Made by a program: the position numbers and the translations under genes. The notes beneath the pieces were generated by a model. That model worked only from the letters and a program-made list of their open reading frames with translations, made no database searches and was not told the origin of the DNA. Source: Obelidium mucronatum (taxonomy: Eukaryota; Chytridiomycota; Chytridiomycetes; Chytridiales; Chytriomycetaceae). Taken from it: 23,005 bases of DNA. Below are positions 9,540-21,118 of this stretch, piece after piece (the first letter of the stretch is position 1; the number at the start of each line of letters is the position of its first letter). The stretch covers positions 1 to 23,005 of the forward strand of contig JAIVFH010000390.1 of NCBI GenBank assembly GCA_025765595.1. Reading direction: 5' to 3'.

Positions 9540-9935
9540 TTTTTCGCGGCTGCACGCAAAAATCTCCAAGACACATCCTGCATAATTTGGCGCTCGCTCC
9601 ATGGAGTCTGTGGTCACTATTGCTTTCAACAATGGCGGCAAGTACTGCGCCAAAGCAAAAACAAAAAAAAAAAATTGCTCTACACATGGTTTCTGCCACA
9701 AATCGGCAACCTCTTTTTTCTTTTCGTGTTGTGCGCGGAATTTCTGCCAACATAGGCGTGCCAACGGCGCCACGCTAGCACACCGGCTTCTTGCGTAAAG
9801 TGGGCAGGAGCCTTTTGTTTTGAATTCCCTTTTCTAGTTTTCACGCGCTCTACCTGGCTCGCATCTCTTCCAAACTTTGAAGAAGCCTTGCCCAGACTTT
9901 TCTCCATTTGACAGCCGGCTTTGTGTGCTGTAGTT
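9540..9935 (+). repeat. Short 5S-less unit, third of three
   Basis: Remnant at 9923-9935; 396 bp, with the same A-run length as the unit before it. Confidence 0.95.
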
Positions 9936-10520
9936 TTTTTCGCGGCTGCACGCAAAAATCTCCAAGACACATCCTGCATAATTTGGCGCTCGCTCCATGG
10001 AGTCTGTGGTCACTATTGCTTTCAACAATGGCGGCAAGTACTGCGCCAAAGCAAAAACAAAAAAAAAAAAATTGCTCTACACATGGTTTCTGCCACAAAT
10101 CGGCAACCTCTTTTTTCTTTTCGTGTTGTGCGCGGAATTTCTGCCAACATAGGCGTGCCAACAGCGCCACGCTAGCACACCGGCTTCTTGCGTAAAGTGG
10201 GCAGGAGCCTTTTGTTTTGAATTCCCTTTTCTAGTTTTCACGCGCTCTACCTGGCTCGCATCTCTTCCAAACTTTGAAGAAGCCTTGCCCAGACTTTTCT
10301 CCATTTTTGAGATGCCTCATAGCAGCCAAAACTAAAGAAACAGGCAGGCGGACATCTGTTATGGTAATCAGTTTGTCAAGACAACAAATTTTATTTTTTG
10401 ACAGCCGGCTTTATTTCAAGGGCCGCCCTGGTTCCAAAGAAAAAAGAGTTTTTTTTTTCATAGTTTGCTGTTTTTGACAGCTGTCAATCGTATAAAGCGC
10501 AACACAGAAACAGAACCTGC

Positions 10521-10638
10521 AACTACGGCCATACACACCAAAAAGCACCGGATCCCGTCCGATCTCCGAAGTTAAGCTGGTGATGGCATTGTCAGTACTG
10601 CGGTGGGAGACCACGCGGGAATACAGTGTGCTGTAGTT
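10521..10638 (+). rRNA. 5S ribosomal RNA, copy 9
   Basis: Majority 5S sequence, 118 nt. It starts 1892 bp after copy 8, with three short units (8747-9935) between. Its own spacer carries a private G-to-A change at 10163, in the GGCGCC motif, which can serve as a marker for this unit. Confidence 0.97.
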
Positions 10639-11034
10639 TTTTTCGCGGCTGCACGCAAAAATCTCCAAGACACATCCTGCATAATTTGGCGCTCGCTCCA
10701 TGGAGTCTGTGGTCACTATTGCTTTCAACAATGGCGGCAAGTACTGCGCCAAAGCAAAAACAAAAAAAAAAAATTGCTCTACACATGGTTTCTGCCACAA
10801 ATCGGCAACCTCTTTTTTCTTTTCGTGTTGTGCGCGGAATTTCTGCCAACATAGGCGTGCCAACGGCGCCACGCTAGCACACCGGCTTCTTGCGTAAAGT
10901 GGGCAGGAGCCTTTTGTTTTGAATTCCCTTTTCTAGTTTTCACGCGCTCTACCTGGCTCGCATCTCTTCCAAACTTTGAAGAAGCCTTGCCCAGACTTTT
11001 CTCCATTTGACAGCCGGCTTTGTGTGCTGTAGTT
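10639..11034 (+). repeat. Short 5S-less unit, 396 bp
   Basis: Remnant at 11022-11034. A single short unit between 5S copies 9 and 10. Confidence 0.95.
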
Positions 11035-11619
11035 TTTTTCGCGGCTGCACGCAAAAATCTCCAAGACACATCCTGCATAATTTGGCGCTCGCTCCATGGA
11101 GTCTGTGGTCACTATTGCTTTCAACAATGGCGGCAAGTACTGCGCCAAAGCAAAAACAAAAAAAAAAAAATTGCTCTACACATGGTTTCTGCCACAAATC
11201 GGCAACCTCTTTTTTCTTTTCGTGTTGTGCGCGGAATTTCTGCCAACATAGGCGTGCCAACGGCGCCACGCTAGCACACCGGCTTCTTGCGTAAAGTGGG
11301 CAGGAGCCTTTTGTTTTGAATTCCCTTTTCTAGTTTTCACGCGCTCTACCTGGCTCGCATCTCTTCCAAACTTTGAAGAAGCCTTGCCCAGACTTTTCTC
11401 CATTTTTGAGATGCCTCATAGCAGCCAAAACTAAAGAAACAGGCAGGCGGACATCTGTTATGGTAATCAGTTTGTCAAGACAACAAATTTTATTTTTTGA
11501 CAGCCGGCTTTATTTCAAGGGCCGCCCTGGTTCCAAAGAAAAAAGAGTTTTTTTTTTCATAGTTTGCTGTTTTTGACAGCTGTCAATCGTATAAAGCGCA
11601 ACACAGAAACAGAACCTGC

Positions 11620-11737
11620 AACTACGGCCATACACACCAAAAAGCACCGGATCCCGTCCGATCTCCGAAGTTAAGCTGGTGATGGCATTGTCAGTACTGC
11701 GGTGGGAGACCACGCGGGAATACAGTGTGCTGTAGTT
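11620..11737 (+). rRNA. 5S ribosomal RNA, copy 10
   Basis: Majority 5S sequence, 118 nt. It starts 1099 bp after copy 9, with one short unit (10639-11034) between. Confidence 0.97.
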
Positions 11738-12329
11738 TTTTTCGCGGCTGCACGCAAAAATCTCCAAGACACATCCTGCATAATTACCTTCTTGGCGCTC
11801 GCTCCATGGAGTCTGTGGTCACTATTGCTTTCAACAATGGCGGCAAGTACTGCGCCAAAGCAAAAACAAAAAAAAAAAAATTGCTCTACACATGGTTTCT
11901 GCCACAAATCGGCAACCTCTTTTTTCTTTTCGTGTTGTGCGCGGAATTTCTGCCAACATAGGCGTGCCAACGGCGCCACGCTAGCACACCGGCTTCTTGC
12001 GTAAAGTGGGCAGGAGCCTTTTGTTTTGAATTCCCTTTTCTAGTTTTCACGCGCTCTACCTGGCTCGCATCTCTTCCAAACTTTGAAGAAGCCTTGCCCA
12101 GACTTTTCTCCATTTTTGAGATGCCTCATAGCAGCCAAAACTAAAGAAACAGGCAGGCGGACATCTGTTATGGTAATCAGTTTGTCAAGACAACAAATTT
12201 TATTTTTTGACAGCCGGCTTTATTTCAAGGGCCGCCCTGGTTCCAAAGAAAAAAGAGTTTTTTTTTTCATAGTTTGCTGTTTTTGACAGCTGTCAATCGT
12301 ATAAAGCGCAACACAGAAACAGAACCTGC

Positions 12330-12447
12330 AACTACGGCCATACACACCAAAAAGCACCGGATCCCGTCCGATCTCCGAAGTTAAGCTGGTGATGGCATTG
12401 TCAGTACTGCGGTGGGAGACCACGCGGGAATACAGTGTGCTGTAGTT
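12330..12447 (+). rRNA. 5S ribosomal RNA, copy 11
   Basis: Majority 5S sequence, 118 nt, 710 bp after copy 10. The extra 7 bp is a small spacer insertion at 11786-11792, upstream of this gene. Confidence 0.97.
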
Positions 12448-13041
12448 TTTTTCGCGGCTGCACGCAAAAATCTCCAAGACACATCCTGCATAATTACGCC
12501 TTCTTTGGCGCTCGCTCCATGGAGTCTGTGGTCACTATTGCTTTCAACAATGGCGGCAAGTACTGCGCCAAAGCAAAAACAAAAAAAAAAAATTGCTCTA
12601 CACATGGTTTCTGCCACAAATCGGCAACCTCTTTTTTCTTTTCGTGTTGTGCGCGGAATTTCTGCCAACATAGGCGTGCCAACGGCGCCACGCTAGCACA
12701 CCGGCTTCTTGCGTAAAGTGGGCAGGAGCCTTTTGTTTTGAATTCCCTTTTCTAGTTTTCACGCGCTCTACCTGGCTCGCATCTCTTCCAAACTTTGAAG
12801 AAGCCTTGCCCAGACTTTTCTCCATTTTTGAGATGCCTCATAGCAGCCAAAACTAAAGAAACAGGCAGGCGGACATCTGTTATGGTAATCAGTTTGTCAA
12901 GACAACAAATTTTATTTTTTGACAGCCGGCTTTATTTCAAGGGCCGCCCTGGTTCCAAAGAAAAAAGAGTTTTTTTTTTCATAGTTTGCTGTTTTTGACA
13001 GCTGTCAATCGTATAAAGCGCAACACAGAAACAGAACCTGC

Positions 13042-13159
13042 AACTACGGCCATACACACCAAAAAGCACCGGATCCCGTCCGATCTCCGAAGTTAAGCTG
13101 GTGATGGCATTGTCAGTACTGCGGTGGGAGACCACGCGGGAATACAGTGTGCTGTAGTT
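13042..13159 (+). rRNA. 5S ribosomal RNA, copy 12
   Basis: Majority 5S sequence, 118 nt, 712 bp after copy 11. Its unit carries a 10-bp insertion (12496-12505) at the same spot as, and similar to, the one in the preceding unit. Its A-run is one base shorter. Confidence 0.97.
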
Positions 13160-13744
13160 TTTTTCGCGGCTGCACGCAAAAATCTCCAAGACACATCCTG
13201 CATAATTTGGCGCTCGCTCCATGGAGTCTGTGGTCACTATTGCTTTCAACAATGGCGGCAAGTACTGCGCCAAAGCAAAAACAAAAAAAAAAAAATTGCT
13301 CTACACATGGTTTCTGCCACAAATCGGCAACCTCTTTTTTCTTTTCGTGTTGTGCGCGGAATTTCTGCCAACATAGGCGTGCCAACGGCGCCACGCTAGC
13401 ACACCGGCTTCTTGCGTAAAGTGGGCAGGAGCCTTTTGTTTTGAATTCCCTTTTCTAGTTTTCACGCGCTCTACCTGGCTCGCATCTCTTCCAAACTTTG
13501 AAGAAGCCTTGCCCAGACTTTTCTCCATTTTTGAGATGCCTCATAGCAGCCAAAACTAAAGAAACAGGCAGGCGGACATCTGTTATGGTAATCAGTTTGT
13601 CAAGACAACAAATTTTATTTTTTGACAGCCGGCTTTATTTCAAGGGCCGCCCTGGTTCCAAAGAAAAAAGAGTTTTTTTTTTCATAGTTTGCTGTTTTTG
13701 ACAGCTGTCAATCGTATAAAGCGCAACACAGAAACAGAACCTGC

Positions 13745-13862
13745 AACTACGGCCATACACACCAAAAAGCACCGGATCCCGTCCGATCTCCGAAGTTAAG
13801 CTGGTGATGGCATTGTCAGTACTGCGGTGGGAGACCACGCGGGAATACAGTGTGCTGTAGTT
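13745..13862 (+). rRNA. 5S ribosomal RNA, copy 13
   Basis: Majority 5S sequence, 118 nt, in a canonical 703-bp unit. It is the last of four consecutive long units (copies 10-13), the longest such run in the window. Confidence 0.97.
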
Positions 13863-14259
13863 TTTTTCGCGGCTGCACGCAAAAATCTCCAAGACACATC
13901 CTGCATAATTTGGCGCTCGCTCCATGGAGTCTGTGGTCACTATTGCTTTCAACAATGGCGGCAAGTACTGCGCCAAAGCAAAAACAAAAAAAAAAAAATT
14001 GCTCTACACATGGTTTCTGCCACAAATCGGCAACCTCTTTTTTCTTTTCGTGTTGTGCGCGGAATTTCTGCCAACATAGGCGTGCCAACGGCGCCACGCT
14101 AGCACACCGGCTTCTTGCGTAAAGTGGGCAGGAGCCTTTTGTTTTGAATTCCCTTTTCTAGTTTTCACGCGCTCTACCTGGCTCGCATCTCTTCCAAACT
14201 TTGAAGAAGCCTTGCCCAGACTTTTCTCCATTTGACAGCCGGCTTTGTGTGCTGTAGTT
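13863..14259 (+). repeat. Short 5S-less unit, 397 bp
   Basis: Remnant at 14247-14259. It ends a run of four long units. Confidence 0.95.
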
Positions 14260-14845
14260 TTTTTCGCGGCTGCACGCAAAAATCTCCAAGACACATCCTG
14301 CATAATTTGGCGCTCGCTCCATGGAGTCTGTGGTCACTATTGCTTTCAACAATGGCGGCAAGTACTGCGCCAAAGCAAAAACAAAAAAAAAAAAAATTGC
14401 TCTACACATGGTTTCTGCCACAAATCGGCAACCTCTTTTTTCTTTTCGTGTTGTGCGCGGAATTTCTGCCAACATAGGCGTGCCAACGGCGCCACGCTAG
14501 CACACCGGCTTCTTGCGTAAAGTGGGCAGGAGCCTTTTGTTTTGAATTCCCTTTTCTAGTTTTCACGCGCTCTACCTGGCTCGCATCTCTTCCAAACTTT
14601 GAAGAAGCCTTGCCCAGACTTTTCTCCATTTTTGAGATGCCTCATAGCAGCCAAAACTAAAGAAACAGGCAGGCGGACATCTGTTATGGTAATCAGTTTG
14701 TCAAGACAACAAATTTTATTTTTTGACAGCCGGCTTTATTTCAAGGGCCGCCCTGGTTCCAAAGAAAAAAGAGTTTTTTTTTTCATAGTTTGCTGTTTTT
14801 GACAGCTGTCAATCGTATAAAGCGCAACACAGAAACAGAACCTGC

Positions 14846-14963
14846 AACTACGGCCATACACACCAAAAAGCACCGGATCCCGTCCGATCTCCGAAGTTAA
14901 GCTGGTGATGGCATTGTCAGTACTGCGGTGGGAGACCACGCGGGAATACAGTGTGCTGTAGTT
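14846..14963 (+). rRNA. 5S ribosomal RNA, copy 14
   Basis: Majority 5S sequence, 118 nt, 1101 bp after copy 13, with one short unit (13863-14259) between. The A-run of its unit is among the longest seen, 14 As ending at 14396. Confidence 0.97.
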
Positions 14964-15548
14964 TTTTTCGCGGCTGCACGCAAAAATCTCCAAGACACAT
15001 CCTGCATAATTTGGCGCTCGCTCCATGGAGTCTGTGGTCACTATTGCTTTCAACAATGGCGGCAAGTACTGCGCCAAAGCAAAAACAAAAAAAAAAAAAT
15101 TGCTCTACACATGGTTTCTGCCACAAATCGGCAACCTCTTTTTTCTTTTCGTGTTGTGCGCGGAATTTCTGCCAACATAGGCGTGCCAACGGCGCCACGC
15201 TAGCACACCGGCTTCTTGCGTAAAGTGGGCAGGAGCCTTTTGTTTTGAATTCCCTTTTCTAGTTTTCACGCGCTCTACCTGGCTCGCATCTCTTCCAAAC
15301 TTTGAAGAAGCCTTGCCCAGACTTTTCTCCATTTTTGAGATGCCTCATAGCAGCCAAAACTAAAGAAACAGGCAGGCGGACATCTGTTATGGTAATCAGT
15401 TTGTCAAGACAACAAATTTTATTTTTTGACAGCCGGCTTTATTTCAAGGGCCGCCCTGGTTCCAAAGAAAAAAGAGTTTTTTTTTTCATAGTTTGCTGTT
15501 TTTGACAGCTGTCAATCGTATAAAGCGCAACACAGAAACAGAACCTGC

Positions 15549-15666
15549 AACTACGGCCATACACACCAAAAAGCACCGGATCCCGTCCGATCTCCGAAGT
15601 TAAGCTGGTGATGGCATTGTCAGTACTGCGGTGGGAGACCACGCGGGAATACAGTGTGCTGTAGTT
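15549..15666 (+). rRNA. 5S ribosomal RNA, copy 15
   Basis: Majority 5S sequence, 118 nt, in a canonical 703-bp unit after copy 14. Confidence 0.97.
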
Positions 15667-16250
15667 TTTTTCGCGGCTGCACGCAAAAATCTCCAAGACA
15701 CATCCTGCATAATTTGGCGCTCGCTCCATGGAGTCTGTGGTCACTATTGCTTTCAACAATGGCGGCAAGTACTGCGCCAAAGCAAAAACAAAAAAAAAAA
15801 ATTGCTCTACACATGGTTTCTGCCACAAATCGGCAACCTCTTTTTTCTTTTCGTGTTGTGCGCGGAATTTCTGCCAACATAGGCGTGCCAACGGCGCCAC
15901 GCTAGCACACCGGCTTCTTGCGTAAAGTGGGCAGGAGCCTTTTGTTTTGAATTCCCTTTTCTAGTTTTCACGCGCTCTACCTGGCTCGCATCTCTTCCAA
16001 ACTTTGAAGAAGCCTTGCCCAGACTTTTCTCCATTTTTGAGATGCCTCATAGCAGCCAAAACTAAAGAAACAGGCAGGCGGACATCTGTTATGGTAATCA
16101 GTTTGTCAAGACAACAAATTTTATTTTTTGACAGCCGGCTTTATTTCAAGGGCCGCCCTGGTTCCAAAGAAAAAAGAGTTTTTTTTTTCATAGTTTGCTG
16201 TTTTTGACAGCTGTCAATCGTATAAAGCGCAACACAGAAACAGAACCTGC

Positions 16251-16368
16251 AACTACGGCCATACACACCAAAAAGCACCGGATCCCGTCCGATCTCCGAA
16301 GTTAAGCTGGTGATGGCATTGTCAGTACTGCGGTGGGAGACCACGCGGGAATACAGTGTGCTGTAGTT
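16251..16368 (+). rRNA. 5S ribosomal RNA, copy 16
   Basis: Majority 5S sequence, 118 nt, in a 702-bp unit. It is followed by a short unit and then by the most diverged stretch of the window. Confidence 0.97.
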
Positions 16369-16765
16369 TTTTTCGCGGCTGCACGCAAAAATCTCCAAGA
16401 CACATCCTGCATAATTTGGCGCTCGCTCCATGGAGTCTGTGGTCACTATTGCTTTCAACAATGGCGGCAAGTACTGCGCCAAAGCAAAAACAAAAAAAAA
16501 AAAATTGCTCTACACATGGTTTCTGCCACAAATCGGCAACCTCTTTTTTCTTTTCGTGTTGTGCGCGGAATTTCTGCCAACATAGGCGTGCCAACGGCGC
16601 CACGCTAGCACACCGGCTTCTTGCGTAAAGTGGGCAGGAGCCTTTTGTTTTGAATTCCCTTTTCTAGTTTTCACGCGCTCTACCTGGCTCGCATCTCTTC
16701 CAAACTTTGAAGAAGCCTTGCCCAGACTTTTCTCCATTTGACAGCCGGCTTTGTGTGCTGTAGTT
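16369..16765 (+). repeat. Short 5S-less unit, 397 bp
   Basis: Remnant at 16753-16765. Normal sequence, immediately left of the degenerate unit. Confidence 0.95.
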
Positions 16766-17134
16766 TTTTTCGCGGCTGCACGCAAAAATCTCCAAGACAC
16801 ATCCTGCATAATTTGGCGCTCGCTCCATGGAGTCTGTGGTCACTATTGCTTTCAACAATGGCGGCAAGTACTGCGCCAAAGCAAAAACAAAAAAAAAAAA
16901 TTGCTCTACACATGGTTTCTGCCACAAATCGGCAACCTCTTTTTTCTTTTCGTGTTGTGCGCGGAATTTCTGCCAACATAGGCGTGCCAACGGCGCCACG
17001 CTAGCACACCGGCTTCTTGCGTAAAGTGGGCAGGAGCCTTTTGTTTTGAATTCCTTTTCTAGTTTCCCGTTACTGGTGATCTTCAACTTTAGAGCCGTGC
17101 CCAGACTGCCTCCATTTGACATACAGTGTTGCTT
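16766..17134 (+). repeat. Degenerate short unit with a different junction
   Basis: The left part (to about 17050) is normal. From there the spacer is scrambled: the stretch from the GAATTC motif to CTCCATTT is shortened and only partly alignable. After CTCCATTTGAC the sequence reads ATACAGTGTTGCTT (17121-17134), which matches 5S nt 101 onward with an extra T and without the 13-bp CCGGC-containing island of other short units. It is either an independent deletion derivative or badly called sequence. The right boundary is approximate. Confidence 0.7.
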
Positions 17135-17400
17135 TTTTTTCGCGGCTGCACGCAAAAACTCCAGACACTCCTCTTTTGGCGCTCGCTCCTGGAGTCTGTT
17201 GGTCATATTGCTTTCCATGGCGCAAGTACTGCGCCAACAAAACAAAAAAAAAAATTGCTCTCACAGGTTTCTGCCACAAATCGCAACCTCTTTTTTCTTT
17301 TCGTGTTGTGCGCGGAATTTCTGCCAACATAGGCGTGCCCAACGGCGCCACGCTAGGCACACCGGCTTCTTGCGTAAAGTGGGCAGAGCCTTTTGTTTTG
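17135..17400 (+). repeat. Indel-rich start of the copy-17 long unit
   Basis: This is the spacer core in the usual order but with many single-base losses against the array consensus: the CTCCATGGAG palindrome loses its centre, AATGGCGG becomes ATGGCG, and CACATGG becomes CACAGG. There are also single-base gains, for example an extra C near 17340. Normal sequence resumes by about 17400. Loss-dominated scatter fits raw long-read error but could be true decay. Confidence 0.7.
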
Positions 17401-17701
17401 AATTCCCTTTTCTAGTTTTCACGCGCTCTACCTGGCTCGCATCTCTTCCAAACTTTGAAGAAGCCTTGCCCAGACGTTTCTCCATTTTTGAGATGCCTCA
17501 TAGCAGCCAAAACTAAAGAAACAGGCAGGCGGACATCTGTTATGGTAATCAGTTTGTCAAGACAACAAATTTTATTTTTTGACAGCCGGCTTTATTTCAA
17601 GGGCCGCCCTGGTTCCAAAGAAAAAAGAGTTTTTTTTTTCATAGTTTGCTGTTTTTGACAGCTGTCAATCGTATAAAGCGCAACACAGAAACAGAACCTG
17701 C

Positions 17702-17819
17702 AACTACGGCCATACACACCAAAAAGCACCGGATCCCGTCCGATCTCCGAAGTTAAGCTGGTGATGGCATTGTCAGTACTGCGGTGGGAGACCACGCGGG
17801 AATACAGTGTGCTGTAGTT
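17702..17819 (+). rRNA. 5S ribosomal RNA, copy 17
   Basis: Majority 5S sequence, 118 nt, 1451 bp after copy 16. The gene and its promoter region are normal. The upstream part of its unit (about 17135-17400) is peppered with single-base losses and the preceding short unit is degenerate, so the spacing is about 45 bp less than two short units plus one long unit would give. Confidence 0.97.
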
Positions 17820-18403
17820 TTTTTCGCGGCTGCACGCAAAAATCTCCAAGACACATCCTGCATAATTTGGCGCTCGCTCCATGGAGTCTGTGGTCACTAT
17901 TGCTTTCAACAATGGCGGCAAGTACTGCGCCAAAGCAAAAACAAAAAAAAAAAATTGCTCTACACATGGTTTCTGCCACAAATCGGCAACCTCTTTTTTC
18001 TTTTCGTGTTGTGCGCGGAATTTCTGCCAACATAGGCGTGCCAACGGCGCCACGCTAGCACACCGGCTTCTTGCGTAAAGTGGGCAGGAGCCTTTTGTTT
18101 TGAATTCCCTTTTCTAGTTTTCACGCGCTCTACCTGGCTCGCATCTCTTCCAAACTTTGAAGAAGCCTTGCCCAGACTTTTCTCCATTTTTGAGATGCCT
18201 CATAGCAGCCAAAACTAAAGAAACAGGCAGGCGGACATCTGTTATGGTAATCAGTTTGTCAAGACAACAAATTTTATTTTTTGACAGCCGGCTTTATTTC
18301 AAGGGCCGCCCTGGTTCCAAAGAAAAAAGAGTTTTTTTTTTCATAGTTTGCTGTTTTTGACAGCTGTCAATCGTATAAAGCGCAACACAGAAACAGAACC
18401 TGC

Positions 18404-18521
18404 AACTACGGCCATACACACCAAAAAGCACCGGATCCCGTCCGATCTCCGAAGTTAAGCTGGTGATGGCATTGTCAGTACTGCGGTGGGAGACCACGCG
18501 GGAATACAGTGTGCTGTAGTT
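18404..18521 (+). rRNA. 5S ribosomal RNA, copy 18
   Basis: Majority 5S sequence, 118 nt, in a 702-bp unit. Normal array structure resumes here after the diverged stretch. Confidence 0.97.
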
Positions 18522-19106
18522 TTTTTCGCGGCTGCACGCAAAAATCTCCAAGACACATCCTGCATAATTTGGCGCTCGCTCCATGGAGTCTGTGGTCACT
18601 ATTGCTTTCAACAATGGCGGCAAGTACTGCGCCAAAGCAAAAACAAAAAAAAAAAAATTGCTCTACACATGGTTTCTGCCACAAATCGGCAACCTCTTTT
18701 TTCTTTTCGTGTTGTGCGCGGAATTTCTGCCAACATAGGCGTGCCAACGGCGCCACGCTAGCACACCGGCTTCTTGCGTAAAGTGGGCAGGAGCCTTTTG
18801 TTTTGAATTCCCTTTTCTAGTTTTCACGCGCTCTACCTGGCTCGCATCTCTTCCAAACTTTGAAGAAGCCTTGCCCAGACTTTTCTCCATTTTTGAGATG
18901 CCTCATAGCAGCCAAAACTAAAGAAACAGGCAGGCGGACATCTGTTATGGTAATCAGTTTGTCAAGACAACAAATTTTATTTTTTGACAGCCGGCTTTAT
19001 TTCAAGGGCCGCCCTGGTTCCAAAGAAAAAAGAGTTTTTTTTTTCATAGTTTGCTGTTTTTGACAGCTGTCAATCGTATAAAGCGCAACACAGAAACAGA
19101 ACCTGC

Positions 19107-19224
19107 AACTACGGCCATACACACCAAAAAGCACCGGATCCCGTCCGATCTCCGAAGTTAAGCTGGTGATGGCATTGTCAGTACTGCGGTGGGAGACCAC
19201 GCGGGAATACAGTGTGCTGTAGTT
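19107..19224 (+). rRNA. 5S ribosomal RNA, copy 19
   Basis: Majority 5S sequence, 118 nt, 703 bp after copy 18. The terminator T-run has 8 Ts rather than the usual 7. Confidence 0.97.
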
Positions 19225-19622
19225 TTTTTTCGCGGCTGCACGCAAAAATCTCCAAGACACATCCTGCATAATTTGGCGCTCGCTCCATGGAGTCTGTGGT
19301 CACTATTGCTTTCAACAATGGCGGCAAGTACTGCGCCAAAGCAAAAACAAAAAAAAAAAAATTGCTCTACACATGGTTTCTGCCACAAATCGGCAACCTC
19401 TTTTTTCTTTTCGTGTTGTGCGCGGAATTTCTGCCAACATAGGCGTGCCAACGGCGCCACGCTAGCACACCGGCTTCTTGCGTAAAGTGGGCAGGAGCCT
19501 TTTGTTTTGAATTCCCTTTTCTAGTTTTCACGCGCTCTACCTGGCTCGCATCTCTTCCAAACTTTGAAGAAGCCTTGCCCAGACTTTTCTCCATTTGACA
19601 GCCGGCTTTGTGTGCTGTAGTT
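19225..19622 (+). repeat. Short 5S-less unit, first of two
   Basis: Remnant at 19610-19622. The unit is 398 bp because of the 8-T run at its start. Confidence 0.95.
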
Positions 19623-20018
19623 TTTTTCGCGGCTGCACGCAAAAATCTCCAAGACACATCCTGCATAATTTGGCGCTCGCTCCATGGAGTCTGTGGTCAC
19701 TATTGCTTTCAACAATGGCGGCAAGTACTGCGCCAAAGCAAAAACAAAAAAAAAAAATTGCTCTACACATGGTTTCTGCCACAAATCGGCAACCTCTTTT
19801 TTCTTTTCGTGTTGTGCGCGGAATTTCTGCCAACATAGGCGTGCCAACGGCGCCACGCTAGCACACCGGCTTCTTGCGTAAAGTGGGCAGGAGCCTTTTG
19901 TTTTGAATTCCCTTTTCTAGTTTTCACGCGCTCTACCTGGCTCGCATCTCTTCCAAACTTTGAAGAAGCCTTGCCCAGACTTTTCTCCATTTGACAGCCG
20001 GCTTTGTGTGCTGTAGTT
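19623..20018 (+). repeat. Short 5S-less unit, second of two
   Basis: Remnant at 20006-20018; 396 bp. Confidence 0.95.
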
Positions 20019-20601
20019 TTTTTCGCGGCTGCACGCAAAAATCTCCAAGACACATCCTGCATAATTTGGCGCTCGCTCCATGGAGTCTGTGGTCACTATT
20101 GCTTTCAACAATGGCGGCAAGTACTGCGCCAAAGCAAAAACAAAAAAAAAAAAATTGCTCTACACATGGTTTCTGCCACAAATCGGCAACCTCTTTTTTC
20201 TTTTCGTGTTGTGCGCGGAATTTCTGCCAACATAGGCGTGCCAACGGCGCCACGCTAGCACACCGGCTTCTTGCGTAAAGTGGGCAGGAGCCTTTTGTTT
20301 TGAATTCCCTTTCTAGTTTTCACGCGCTCTACCTGGCTCGCATCTCTTCCAAACTTTGAAGAAGCCTTGCCCAGACTTTTCTCCATTTTGAGATGCCTCA
20401 TAGCAGCCAAAACTAAAGAAACAGGCAGGCGGACATCTGTTATGGTAATCAGTTTGTCAAGACAACAAATTTTATTTTTTGACAGCCGGCTTTATTTCAA
20501 GGGCCGCCCTGGTTCCAAAGAAAAAAGAGTTTTTTTTTTCATAGTTTGCTGTTTTTGACAGCTGTCAATCGTATAAAGCGCAACACAGAAACAGAACCTG
20601 C

Positions 20602-20720
20602 AACTACGGCCATACACACCAAAAAGCACCGGATCCCGTCCGATCTCCGAAGTTAAGCTGGTGATGGCATTGTCAGTACTGCGGTGGGAGACCACGCGGG
20701 GAATACAGTGTGCTGTAGTT
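20602..20720 (+). rRNA. 5S ribosomal RNA, copy 20 (119-nt variant)
   Basis: This copy has one extra G at the end of box C (the GCGGG run reads GCGGGG, about window 20700), so it is 119 nt. The insertion sits 3' of the GAGA-capped hairpin and could disturb the TFIIIA contact region. It lies in a part of the array (about 20300-21010) with other one-base indels, so a sequencing error is a real alternative. It starts 1495 bp after copy 19, with two short units between. Confidence 0.93.
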
Positions 20721-21118
20721 TTTTTCGCGGCTGCACGCAAAAATCTCCAAGACACATCCTGCATAATTTGGCGCTCGCTCCATGGAGTCTGTGGTCACTA
20801 TTGCTTTCAACAATGGCGGCAAGTACTGCGCCAAAGCAAAAACAAAAAAAAAAAATTTGCTTCTACACATGGTTTCTGCCACAAATCGGCAACCTCTTTT
20901 TTCTTTTCGTGTTGTGCGCGGAATTTCTGCCAACATAGGCGTGCCAACGGCGCCACGCTAGCACACCGGCTTCTTGCGTAAAGTGGGCAGGAGCTTTTGT
21001 TTTGAATTTCCCTTTTCTAGTTTTCACGCGCTCTACCTGGCTCGCATCTCTTCCAAACTTTGAAGAAGCCTTGCCCAGACTTTTCTCCATTTGACAGCCG
21101 GCTTTGTGTGCTGTAGTT
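20721..21118 (+). repeat. Short 5S-less unit with private indels
   Basis: Remnant at 21106-21118; 398 bp. Private changes include an extra T on each side of GC after the A-run (about 20856-20862), a lost CC in GGAGCCTTTT (about 20993) and an extra T after GAATT (about 21009). Confidence 0.93.

Noticed and set aside
16664..17245. 193-codon reverse-strand open frame, the longest in the window
   Set aside because: It is the recurring spacer translation, extended by the indels of the degenerate unit. It runs through the A-run (poly-F) and the 5S-remnant region, has no recognisable domain, and the same frame is broken or shifted in other units.
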